Of a stretch of 64,000 nt of DNA, positions 49,743-57,985 are shown piece by piece (the stretch's first letter is position 1; the number at the start of each line of letters is the position of its first letter). Source of the DNA: JAHEEL01 sp963700375 (GTDB lineage Bacteria > Actinomycetota > Acidimicrobiia > Spongiisociales > UBA5794); NCBI GenBank assembly GCA_963700375.1, contig CAVOXF010000004.1, forward strand, positions 433,577 to 497,576, in the 5' to 3' direction. The notes beneath the pieces were generated by a model. The model did no database searches. It was given only the letters and a program-made list of their open reading frames with translations, and was not told the origin of the DNA. The translations under genes were made by a program, and so were the position numbers.

Positions 49743-52286
49743 ATGTCTGATGCGCCGGAATCCGACGGCCCGCCACTCGAAGGCGGAGAAGCCATCGCAG
49801 TAGCTTCACCGGAGCGGGATGGCGGGAAGCGATCCCGACTCTTCATCTCGTCGCCCGATCAACCGCGGTCCCGCCGTGCCGGGGATGTTGTGTCGCTCGT
49901 AGTCGGCCTCGTGCTGCTCATCCTCAATGCGTCGTTCGCCGCCGAGTTCACGCAGATCGAGGAGTCGATCGTCGGTGTCGTCTCGGCTCTGCCAGCCTGG
50001 GCACACGAGATCTTCGCGGTGAGCTACGCGCTCGCCGCGTTGTTTGCGATCTGGCTCGTGGTCGCTGCGGTTGTGGATCGTCGATGGGACGTCCTTGGGT
50101 ATTTGATCTTGTCCGTGGTACTCGCGATGGTCGTCGGGCTGGTCCTGGCCCGACTGATCGATGGTGCCTGGCCGATGGTCCTGCCTGAGTTGGGAGGGGC
50201 AGAGGCCGTCGCTCGCTTCCCCGTCATCCGGGTAGCAGCGGTCACTGCGGTCGTGTTCACGGCGAGTCCGCACATCGCACGACCGGTGAGGTGGCTGGGA
50301 TGGGTCGTCATCAGCCTGGTAGCCGTTTCAAGCATCGGGTTGGGACTGGGGTTGCCCACGGACGCCGTCGGCGCGATCGGCCTCGGCATTGTCGCCGCAG
50401 GTGGCGTACTGCTGCTCCTCGGATCCCCTGCGGGCTATCCCCGCACCGACGATGTCAAGGTGCAGCTCGCCGCCATGGGCCTCGTGTCTCGAGACCTCGC
50501 TCCGGGTACGGATCAGACGTGGGGGGCTCGCACGCTCCTCGGAACCGATCAGGACGGCCGATCGCTCATCGTCAAGGTGTACGGGCCGGACGCTCGGGAT
50601 GCACAGGTGGGGGCGAGAGCGTGGCGGTTCCTGTGGTACCGCGACACCGGACCGTCGCTGCCCTGGTCGCGTTTGCAGCAGGTCGAACATGAGGCGCTCG
50701 TGACCGTTCTCGCCAAGCGGGCCGATGTACGTTGCCCCGAGGTCATTGTGGCTGCGACGACTGAGAACGGTGACGCCATCCTCGTCACCGACCGTCGCGG
50801 GGTGTCTCTGGCCGAAATGGATCCCAATCGCCTGTCAGACGAGATCCTCACGGCGTTGTGGGTCGAGGTCGGAAAGCTCCACGGCGCCGACATTTCGCAC
50901 GGTGCGCTCAACGCGACCTCGGTTCGCCTCGATGGTGGCGAGCCCGTCATCACCGGCTTCCAGGCTGGGTCGCTGTCGGCCGGCGAGGCACGAATCGGCA
51001 TCGATATGGCCGAGCTGTTGGTTTCGCTCGCGGCGATGGTCGGTGTGAAGCGGTCGGTGCAGGCCGCGAAGGCTGGGGTCGGTGACGTCGCACTGGCCGC
51101 GTCGGTTCCATATCTCCAGCTGCCTGCCATCAGTTCGACCACTCGCCGCGCCGTCGACAAGGCGGGAAAGCTCGTCAAGGAAGTCCGCGACGCTGTTGCC
51201 GAGGCGGCCGGTGTTGAGAAGCCCGAACCCGAGAAGCTGCGTCGAATCACCTTGAGGGACGTCGCGACCACTGCCCTCATCACTCTGCTCGCCTACTTCA
51301 TCATCAGACAGTTCGCGGGCATCGACTTCTCGGAGGTTTGGCAGTCTCTGCAAGGCGCCAAATGGGGCTGGGTGATTGCAGCTCTGGTGACGGCACAGCT
51401 CATCCTGATTCCGAACGCCACCTCGCTCATGTCGGTGGTGCGGGCCCCGATTCCGTTGCGACCCACCATCATCCTCCAGTCCGCCATTCAGTTCGTGGGT
51501 TTCGCCGTTCCGAGCACGGTCGGGCGTGTTGCGACGAACGTCGCCTACCTGAGCAAGTTCGGCCTGACGCCGACGGCCGCAGTCACCCAAGGCGCCGTCG
51601 ACAGCTTCTCGGCGTTCATCGTGCAGGTCGCCATCCTGTTGGTGGGGTTCGCCTTCGGTGATGTCAACTTCGGGTTCAGCGCTGGGTCTTCCAACGAGAA
51701 CTGGGGCCTCGTGCTTCTGATTGCGGTGGCGATCGTGGTCGCCGGCATCATCGTGGTGGTGGCCGTCGAGTCGCTCCGCACACGCGTGCTCAAGATCCTC
51801 GGCGAGGCGCGCCACGCGTTGAGCGTTCTCATCGAAGAGCCACGGCGAGCCGTCGTCCTGTTCTCCAGCAACTTCGCTTCGCAGCTGGTGTTGGCAGCCA
51901 CCATGTGGCTCTCGGTGATGGCGTTTGGCGGAGATATCGGACTCGGCGCCGCCTTGGCCGTCGTTGTGGGTGCGGTACTCCTCGGCGGTCTCGCGCCGAC
52001 GCCAGGAGGTATTGGCGTACAGGAAGCTGTGCTCGTCGCGGGACTCGTCGGATTGGGTGTGTCTTCGAGCGAGGCGACAGCCGCAGCCATCATCTACCGC
52101 ATCGTGACGTTCTTCTTGCCGCCAGCGTGGGGTCTGAGTCTCGCTCAGATGGCTCCAACGGAACGACTACGTCTGACGAATCGCCGCTCGACGACCGTTC
52201 CCGTTCGACCGAGCGAAGCTCGCCGAACGTGTTCATCCAATCCGGCATCACCGGCGCATTCACAGGGATGCGTCCTGGCGAACTGA
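49743..52286 (+). CDS. Pseudokinase-flippase fusion (LPG-synthase TM/UPF0104 domain), C-terminus frameshifted
   Basis: About 847 residues as read. N-terminal TM region (about 45-225), a kinase-like domain (about 245-500) and a C-terminal flippase-like UPF0104 domain (about 520-800; GFAVPSTVGRVATNVAYLSK, APTPGGIGVQEAVLVAGLVG). The kinase keeps Lys in LIVKVYG but reads SHGALNATSVRL where HRD/HGDxxxxN is expected and VITGFQAG in place of DFG, so both catalytic Asp are gone. Near 52143-52149 one extra base shifts the frame; without it the end reads WLQRNDYV with a stop at 52174, like its paralog. Full-length paralog at 54405 has an intact kinase. Confidence 0.83.
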   Translation: MSDAPESDGPPLEGGEAIAVASPERDGGKRSRLFISSPDQPRSRRAGDVVSLVVGLVLLILNASFAAEFTQIEESIVGVVSALPAWAHEIFAVSYALAALFAIWLVVAAVVDRRWDVLGYLILSVVLAMVVGLVLARLIDGAWPMVLPELGGAEAVARFPVIRVAAVTAVVFTASPHIARPVRWLGWVVISLVAVSSIGLGLGLPTDAVGAIGLGIVAAGGVLLLLGSPAGYPRTDDVKVQLAAMGLVSRDLAPGTDQTWGARTLLGTDQDGRSLIVKVYGPDARDAQVGARAWRFLWYRDTGPSLPWSRLQQVEHEALVTVLAKRADVRCPEVIVAATTENGDAILVTDRRGVSLAEMDPNRLSDEILTALWVEVGKLHGADISHGALNATSVRLDGGEPVITGFQAGSLSAGEARIGIDMAELLVSLAAMVGVKRSVQAAKAGVGDVALAASVPYLQLPAISSTTRRAVDKAGKLVKEVRDAVAEAAGVEKPEPEKLRRITLRDVATTALITLLAYFIIRQFAGIDFSEVWQSLQGAKWGWVIAALVTAQLILIPNATSLMSVVRAPIPLRPTIILQSAIQFVGFAVPSTVGRVATNVAYLSKFGLTPTAAVTQGAVDSFSAFIVQVAILLVGFAFGDVNFGFSAGSSNENWGLVLLIAVAIVVAGIIVVVAVESLRTRVLKILGEARHALSVLIEEPRRAVVLFSSNFASQLVLAATMWLSVMAFGGDIGLGAALAVVVGAVLLGGLAPTPGGIGVQEAVLVAGLVGLGVSSSEATAAAIIYRIVTFFLPPAWGLSLAQMAPTERLRLTNRRSTTVPVRPSEARRTCSSNPASPAHSQGCVLAN

Positions 52287-52552
52287 GCGCGCTCCGAATC
52301 GACCATGTCAACATGCTCGCTCGCACCGTCCAGATCGAGGAGACGCTCATCGAGGATCGGGGCCACGTTCAGGTTGGGCCGGTCAAGACCGCAGCGAGTC
52401 GTCGCCAGATCAAGATGCCGAAGCTCCTCGTCGACGAACTCGCCCGACACCTCCACTCCTATCCGGCGACAGGCGACGGGTTCGCCTTCACCGATCCGAA
52501 CGGTGGACCGATCCAAAAAGACAACTTCCGTCGACGCACAGGGCTCCCGGCG
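52229..52552 (+). pseudogene. Second tyrosine-recombinase remnant, middle part only
   Basis: Reads FIQSGITGAFTGMRPGELSA, VQIEETLIEDRGHVQVGPVK, TAASRRQIKMPKLLVDELAR and KDNFRRRTGLP, the first half of a recombinase catalytic domain including its Arg. It lacks the N-terminus, the HxxR and the Tyr, and runs straight into the tRNA-derived repeat, ending in GATGIEPVTSAV, which is translated tRNA. It is clearly different in sequence from the integrase at 46161, so it comes from another element inserted at the same kind of site. Confidence 0.78.
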
Positions 52553-52602
52553 GTGGGCGCTACTGGGATCGAACCAGTGACCTCTGCCGTGTGAAGGTTT
52601 CT
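52553..52602 (-). repeat. att-like direct repeat, copy 2: 3' half of tRNA-Val(CAC)
   Basis: Identical 50 bp to 47074-47123 and in the same orientation, 5,479 bp away. Again only the anticodon loop to acceptor 3' half is present. Fusion of the integrase remnant frame to this site indicates recombination at the junction. Confidence 0.88.
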
Positions 52603-53194
52603 GGAGGCCTGAGCGCTCACTCACAGAATCGGGCGGATGCGGGGGAATCCCTTGCCCTGTTGAGCTTTCTGCTTCGTATCATCGCTCAACGTTTCTCAAC
52701 GCTTCTCCCTGTCGTGTGGACGCGGTGTGGTCGCAAAACGATCGCAACAATCGGTCACCTCCCTGTGGATGGGGGCAGCAACACCTGGAGGAGGCTCAGC
52801 CCAGCGAGCCGTACGAGCCGATCGAACCAGGTGTCGCGTTCAGGCCAACGCCAGGACCGAGATACGCGGCCGTATCCTCGGCCCATGAATCTGTTCGCCA
52901 TGGGGACGCCACCGTCGAACCTGAGCTTGGCCTCTCAGCTACGCACCCGGATTGACACCGAACCCCCAAACCTTCTGATCCGTAGAACGATCGGCGAGTG
53001 ACGGAATCGTTGCGGCGCCAAGTTCTCCGCGGGCTTGGCGTGCGCTAGGTGTGTTACATGCCTTGGGGTTTGGCACGAGCGTCCAATGAGAACTAGACGG
53101 ATCACCGGCCACGCTCAAGAGCTCGCGCAGGCCGAGGAACCAAGATCCAACCCAGAGGACCACCACCATGCTGGTCAGCTCGGAGACAGGAACG
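52603..53194. other. Gene-free stretch right of the island
   Basis: About 590 bp with no supported gene. The first part aligns with the sequence after copy 1 at the same offset (see 52715-52733). The remainder shows no motif that I recognise. Confidence 0.55.
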
Positions 53195-53226
53195 CGAAGT
53201 GGCCGCCCTCCCGGGCGGCCACTTCG
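53195..53226 (-). terminator. Perfect 13-bp hairpin after the 53.2 kb membrane-protein gene
   Basis: Arms CGAAGTGGCCGCC (53195-53207) and GGCGGCCACTTCG (53214-53226), loop CTCCCG, starting 18 bp past the stop codon on the minus strand. Confidence 0.75.
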
Positions 53227-53243
53227 ACTGGTTCGGTCGGTTA

Positions 53244-53657
53244 CTACGACAACGATGGCGTGCCGTCGAAGAACGCCTTGCTCTCCTCGCTCCCGTACAG
53301 CAGGTACAGGACCACAAGGGCGATGACGGCGCCAACCACGCCTTCGTACCGGGCGCCCGGGACTGCGAAGATGACGTAGATCGCGCTGGCGATGCGCAGC
53401 ACCATGACGGCGGCGATCAAGAGGCGCACCCCGCTGCTCGCCGACCGAAGTCCAAATGCCAACAGCCCGATGATCAGGCCGATAACGAGCATGGCAATCG
53501 CGATTCCTGTGATCGCGCTCTCGCTCATATCCGCCGCCTCGGCGACAGGTCCCTTCTCGATCAACAAGAAGACACCGCCTGCAATATCCAAGATGGCAGC
53601 GATGTACATCAAGATCGTTATCACACTGATGCCGAGAGGCACCTTCCTATCCACCAT
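53244..53657 (-). CDS. Hypothetical four-TM membrane protein
   Basis: 137 residues with four hydrophobic helices (ITILMYIAAILDIAGGVFLL, IAIAMLVIGLIIGLLAFGL, LLIAAVMVLRIASAIYVIFA, AVIALVVLYLLYG). No family motif. AAAGGAG precedes the start. A MarR-like box (53714) sits 57 bp upstream and a strong terminator follows, so it is a single-gene unit probably in the local MarR regulon. Confidence 0.72.
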   Translation of the reverse strand: MVDRKVPLGISVITILMYIAAILDIAGGVFLLIEKGPVAEAADMSESAITGIAIAMLVIGLIIGLLAFGLRSASSGVRLLIAAVMVLRIASAIYVIFAVPGARYEGVVGAVIALVVLYLLYGSEESKAFFDGTPSLS

Positions 53658-53713
53658 GTGGTTCTCCTTTTCGTGCGCGTGTGTCGCGATTCTGCGGGCG
53701 CACTATAGGCATG

Positions 53714-53732
53714 TCGCTTCCATTGGAAGGTG
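53714..53732. promoter_or_regulatory. MarR-like box, site C
   Basis: TCGCTTCCATTGGAAGGTG contains the perfect dyad CTTCCA-T-TGGAAG. It resembles the boxes at 56901 and 61441 and lies upstream of the four-TM protein gene. Confidence 0.45.
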
Positions 53733-53733
53733 G

Positions 53734-54408
53734 TTATCGTCCGGCACGTATTCCTTCGATCCGGTGGATCAGAAGCGCCGCTCCGACGGCGACCCCCGCG
53801 CCGAGGGCGGCGCCGCCCAGTGCGTCGGACAGCCAGTGAGCCCTGAGATACACGCGACTGAGAGCCATGAGCACGGCAAACGCTGCAGCGAGCATCTCGA
53901 GATTCCGTCGCTTGCTCCCCGCCGGCACCAACACGATCACCAGCGACACCGCGATCGCCGCACCTGCCACGGCGTGGCCCGAAGGGAACGAGAACCCCGA
54001 TGTCTCGACAAGCGCCAACGGGGGTCGTGCCCGTTCGTAGAGGTCCTTCATCGGCCCGATCAGCAGCTGAGACCCCAGCATGGCCAGGAACCAGAAGGCC
54101 AGCGCCTCCCAGCGCCGACGGAACGCCAAGTACGCGGCGACGAGGATCATCACCGGTGCGGTCACCCACGTGCTGCCGACGAAGTCGAGACCTTTGGCGA
54201 GAGCAACGGGGACTGACGCCTCCAGGTCGACGGCGAGCTGATAGATCCGGTCATCGACCGCCTGGACGAGGTCGGCAAGTGCAGGTACGGCGAGTGCGAT
54301 GAACACGAACAGGCCGAGTGCCCAGAGCACGAGTGCCAGCCTGAACGCGCCGGGATGGTCCTGGAGGAGTGGCCGCTCCTCCAGCCGACGCGTCGTTTCG
54401 GGCGTCAC
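53734..54408 (-). CDS. PAP2-family membrane phosphatase
   Basis: 224 residues, about six TM helices. The three-part PAP2 active site is complete: KDLYERARP, SFPSGHAVAG and SRVYLRAHWLSD. Members dephosphorylate phosphatidate, undecaprenyl-PP or related lipid phosphates at the outer face of the membrane. GTG 54408 overlaps the stop of the kinase-flippase gene (GTGA), so the two are co-translated and may act on the same lipid. Confidence 0.9.
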   Translation of the reverse strand: MTPETTRRLEERPLLQDHPGAFRLALVLWALGLFVFIALAVPALADLVQAVDDRIYQLAVDLEASVPVALAKGLDFVGSTWVTAPVMILVAAYLAFRRRWEALAFWFLAMLGSQLLIGPMKDLYERARPPLALVETSGFSFPSGHAVAGAAIAVSLVIVLVPAGSKRRNLEMLAAAFAVLMALSRVYLRAHWLSDALGGAALGAGVAVGAALLIHRIEGIRAGR

Positions 54409-56855
54409 AGCATCCCGTCGCGCTCGAGCTTCCGGAAGCTGAACACACCGGGCAAGATCGGCAGCCAGAAGGTCGCGATCCTGTAGAGGAACGTTGCCGA
54501 CACTGCAGTCGTCGCATCGAGCCCGAGCGCTGTCATCGCTGCAATGATCGCTGCTTCGGTGGCGCCGATACCGCCGGGGGTCGGTGCCAAGTTGCCGAGT
54601 GCCTGGCCACCGAGGAACACCAGCGCCACCGCGGGAACGCTGAGGCCCCCGCCGAACGCCTCAAGCGAGAACCAGAGTGCTGTGATGTAGGCAACGATCA
54701 GCATGAAGGCGCCGCCGAACAGCATGATCGCCTTCGACGGCGTGGATGCAACGGCGACGAGACCCTGGCCTGAAGCCTTGATGGATGGCCAGACCTTGGT
54801 CCTGAAGACCTTCCTCGCAGGTGGCAGGAAGTAGACGATGGTGAGCAGGGTGAAGACCACCACCATGCCGATGAGCACCGTTTGCCCGGAGGGAAGCTTG
54901 ATGAAGTCTCCGGCATTCCTCCCGAGGAACACCACCGTCGTGAGCAGCAAAGTCATGTGCACCGCCATGGTGGCCACGCTCGCCACACCGATGCCCGCCA
55001 CGGCGTTGGGGAGTTCGACACCGTTCTTCTGGAGGAAGCGGACGTTGGTGGCCATGCCGCCCACCTTGACCGGGCTGATGCGGTTTACGAATGAGCCGGC
55101 TAGCTGCACGAGCGTCGTCGGGATCAGCCGCACCCGCTCGGGGACCGACCCCATGATGTTGTAGGCCGCCCCGACATAGGTGACGAAGGACGCAAGGAGG
55201 ATTGCCGGTGTCCATGCCCAGTTCGCATCGAGGACGGCGCCGAAGTCCGTCTCCGTCAGCTGCGGGATCAGGAAGTAGATCGCCAGAGCGAAGCCGACGA
55301 CCATCAGGACCGTGCGAGTCGGGATGCGCTCGAGGCTCTCCAGCTGGATCTCCTCAATGCCGGTCTGGCGCTGGATCTCGTTGCGGATCTCCTCGTCGAG
55401 ACCCTTCTGCTTCTTCAGTGAGTCCCTCGTGGCGCCTGAGAGTGCCAACGGTTGGATACGCGATGATGCTTCGGCGACAGGATCCGCCCCCAGCACCGCA
55501 ACCGCGTTCGCCACGGCGCGCTCGGCGCCGACCGAGGAAGCCGTCGACGTGATGAGTTCGGCGATGTCGGACCGGAGTTGCCCGTCCGTCGCGGCGAGCT
55601 CCGCGAAACCGAAGTCGATCAACCACGGCTGGCCATCCGAGCCGAGGAAGACGTTCGCCAGGCGGAGGTCGCGATGGGCCGTCCTGTGTTCGCGGAGGAT
55701 CGCGACCTGTTTCCATACACCCTGGAGCATGTCGTCGGTGAGGTCCTCGACGGGGACCGAGTCGAGCGACTTGCCGTCGACGAGGTCGTACGCCATGAGC
55801 ATCGAACTCGGTGCGATGTCGGCGATCGCCTCCATCTGCGGGGTCTTCACTCCGTCGGCGGTTGCCATCAGCGACGCGACCGCTTCGTGCTCCACGGCTC
55901 GCTTGAGTGACGAGAACGGGCGCTCGTCTCCAACGCCCTTCAGGCGGAACATTCTCGTGACGCGGAACATGATGTCTGCGGCGCGCTCGTCCGGTGAGAG
56001 TACCTTGACGAACAATCCGTGGCCGGACGCTGTCGTAGCGAAGTAGGGCACCGACCCACGCGCGTCGACACCGGCCCTCTTGAGGTGGGTGAGGGTGATC
56101 CCCGATCGGGAGAGTCCTTCCACGACCCGACGGCCGCGTGGCCGGCGGTTGGGCTCGCCGAAGGCCAACAGCACGGCCGCTCCGATAGCGTACGCGATGC
56201 CGATCGCCAGGAACTCGTCCGTCGGCGCCTGGAGATGACTCAGCATCTGTGTCAAGGCGAAGAGGATGATGGTGATCCAACCGAATCGCTTCCACCGTCG
56301 ATTGAGGTAGGGGACGACCGCGGAGAAGAAGGCGGTGAGGGCGACGAGGTCGGCATACCGAACGAGCGGGTTCGGGATCTCGGTATCGGGGATGCATTCG
56401 AACAGGCCGATATTGGCGATGTCGGCTCCCGGTGCACACACCCAACCCGGCGGCGCCGTCGAGAGGACGGGCGCTGAGAATCGCGAGACGAGGAACGATT
56501 CGAGGAGCCACAGCACGACGAGGGCGAGCACGACCGCGAGAAGGGCCAGACGCAACCGCCGCCACTGTCTCTTCCGAATGAAGTACCCGATGGCGACAAT
56601 GGGCCCGATCAACCCAACCAGGCCCACGAGAGCGAGGAAGACGATGACCGCGGGGTTCGGGAACGAGTCGAAGCCCTGGATCACCTCGACCGTGATGGCC
56701 TCGGACATGTTGTTGAGGGTCGTGGCCAGAAAGAAGCCGAAGATCGTCGCGACGATGGCGACGATGAGTCGCAGTAGATCGGTCGGATGGCGAACGATCT
56801 TCCGCTCGGCGGGCTCTTCGATAATCACGCCATGATCTTCCACGGTGGTTGCCAT
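54405..56855 (-). CDS. Kinase-flippase fusion (intact kinase-like domain plus UPF0104/LPG-synthase TM domain)
   Basis: 816 residues: N-terminal TM region (about 25-235), a RIO/ABC1-type kinase-like domain (about 250-460) and a flippase-like UPF0104 domain (about 510-816; GSFVNRISPVKVGGMATNVR, LAPTPGGIGATEAAIIAAMT). The kinase has Lys in FVKVLSPDERA, HRDLRLANVFLG and LIDFGFAEL, so the catalytic HRD, Asn and DFG are all there. Paralog of the island gene at 49743. First gene before PAP2. A MarR-like box lies 46 bp upstream. Probably phosphorylates or moves a lipid; not proven. Confidence 0.85.
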   Translation of the reverse strand: MATTVEDHGVIIEEPAERKIVRHPTDLLRLIVAIVATIFGFFLATTLNNMSEAITVEVIQGFDSFPNPAVIVFLALVGLVGLIGPIVAIGYFIRKRQWRRLRLALLAVVLALVVLWLLESFLVSRFSAPVLSTAPPGWVCAPGADIANIGLFECIPDTEIPNPLVRYADLVALTAFFSAVVPYLNRRWKRFGWITIILFALTQMLSHLQAPTDEFLAIGIAYAIGAAVLLAFGEPNRRPRGRRVVEGLSRSGITLTHLKRAGVDARGSVPYFATTASGHGLFVKVLSPDERAADIMFRVTRMFRLKGVGDERPFSSLKRAVEHEAVASLMATADGVKTPQMEAIADIAPSSMLMAYDLVDGKSLDSVPVEDLTDDMLQGVWKQVAILREHRTAHRDLRLANVFLGSDGQPWLIDFGFAELAATDGQLRSDIAELITSTASSVGAERAVANAVAVLGADPVAEASSRIQPLALSGATRDSLKKQKGLDEEIRNEIQRQTGIEEIQLESLERIPTRTVLMVVGFALAIYFLIPQLTETDFGAVLDANWAWTPAILLASFVTYVGAAYNIMGSVPERVRLIPTTLVQLAGSFVNRISPVKVGGMATNVRFLQKNGVELPNAVAGIGVASVATMAVHMTLLLTTVVFLGRNAGDFIKLPSGQTVLIGMVVVFTLLTIVYFLPPARKVFRTKVWPSIKASGQGLVAVASTPSKAIMLFGGAFMLIVAYITALWFSLEAFGGGLSVPAVALVFLGGQALGNLAPTPGGIGATEAAIIAAMTALGLDATTAVSATFLYRIATFWLPILPGVFSFRKLERDGML

Positions 56856-56900
56856 TCTGGGTTCCTCTCGGCTTACGGCTGGCGGGCATCATAAGGGTGC

Positions 56901-56919
56901 TCGCTTCCTTGGTAAGCGA
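56901..56919. promoter_or_regulatory. MarR-like box, site A
   Basis: TCGCTTCCTTGGTAAGCGA: outer arms TCGCTT and AAGCGA are inverted repeats. Matches site B (61441) at 16 of 19 positions. Located in the 290-bp gap upstream of the kinase-flippase gene; I see no gene in that gap. Confidence 0.6.
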
Positions 56920-57145
56920 AATTTCGGAGCGGTTCGCAGATGCGATTCACGACGGTCATGCTGGGACCGACCTTGCTCGGCGTGTCGTCAGCGAATTGCC
57001 AGGGCCAGGGTTCCCTTTGGGGACACAGCGCTCTCTACGCACATCAACACGCGCCCGGGCGCCGGGAGCGACCTTCGTCGACGGGTACGGTGTTGCGAAG
57101 GGACCCGCGCGGCGCAGTCAGGACTTCTCCCCCACGACGAGCGCG

Positions 57146-57985
57146 TCATCCCCCATCGACGGTCGCGAGATAGGCCCGGGTTGCGCCGAAGGCTGATGCG
57201 ATGCTCTGCTCCGCGTTCGAGAGGTCCCGGTACCGCAGCTTCGTCGGATCGTTGAACCTGCCCTTCGTGGCACCCGTCGGGAGCACGTGCACCGACACGC
57301 CGTCTGGGACATTGGCGAGATCGGTGGTGAAGCGATGTCGACGGGCGATCTCGAACGCGACGACCCCGACGTCCCAGGGCTTCGCGGGAACGTCGAGCTC
57401 ATCGTCGATGTGGCCCACGTGCATGACAAATACCGTGGTGGCTCCCAACGCGAAGGCTCGGGACAGGGGGATGGAATTCACCACGCCGCCATCGACATAG
57501 TGCTTTCCCCCGACCTCGACCGGCGGAAAGAGCCCCGGCACGGCAGAGGACGCGAGCAGGGCGTCGACAACGGGGCCGGACGCGAACCAGTGTTCCGACG
57601 AATCCTCGATGCAGGCAGCGACGCATTCGAAGTGCAACGGCAGTGACTCGATGTCGCCGTGACCGAGCCGGGCTGTCAACCACGACCGAAGGTCATCATT
57701 GGCGTGCAAATACGTGCGTTGAGCGATGGCCGAACGGGCGCGAGTCCACAGACCGCCGGGGAACAGGTCGCTGAACTCGAGGCCACTCCACGCCTCCTCC
57801 ATCATCCGAACCCCTTCGGCGTTCGGAGACGACGCGAACAGTGCACCGTTGATCCCTCCGATGGAGGTGCCGACCACGACGTCGGCCTCGATGCCGGCCT
57901 CCACGAGGGCCTTGAGCATCCCGACCTCGTAGGCTCCGCGATGGCCGCCCCCTCCGAGGACGAAGGCGGTCGTTGACATCGTCAC
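57146..57985 (-). CDS. Patatin-like phospholipase (second copy)
   Basis: 279 residues. Oxyanion hole GGGGHRGAYEVGML, nucleophile elbow GTSIGGING and Asp in YVDGGVVNSIP. No signal peptide. GTG 57985 overlaps the plsC stop (GTGA) and has AAGGA upstream; ATG 57979 is an alternative. The pairing with an acyltransferase suggests acyl-chain remodelling of lipids. More typical of bacterial RssA-like patatins than the 8.5 kb copy. Confidence 0.9.
   Translation of the reverse strand: MTMSTTAFVLGGGGHRGAYEVGMLKALVEAGIEADVVVGTSIGGINGALFASSPNAEGVRMMEEAWSGLEFSDLFPGGLWTRARSAIAQRTYLHANDDLRSWLTARLGHGDIESLPLHFECVAACIEDSSEHWFASGPVVDALLASSAVPGLFPPVEVGGKHYVDGGVVNSIPLSRAFALGATTVFVMHVGHIDDELDVPAKPWDVGVVAFEIARRHRFTTDLANVPDGVSVHVLPTGATKGRFNDPTKLRYRDLSNAEQSIASAFGATRAYLATVDGG

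Noticed and set aside
52553..52594. Peptide tail GATGIEPVTSAV as part of a protein
   Set aside because: It is a translation of the tRNA-Val 3' half read on the wrong strand, a known annotation artefact, not a coding sequence.
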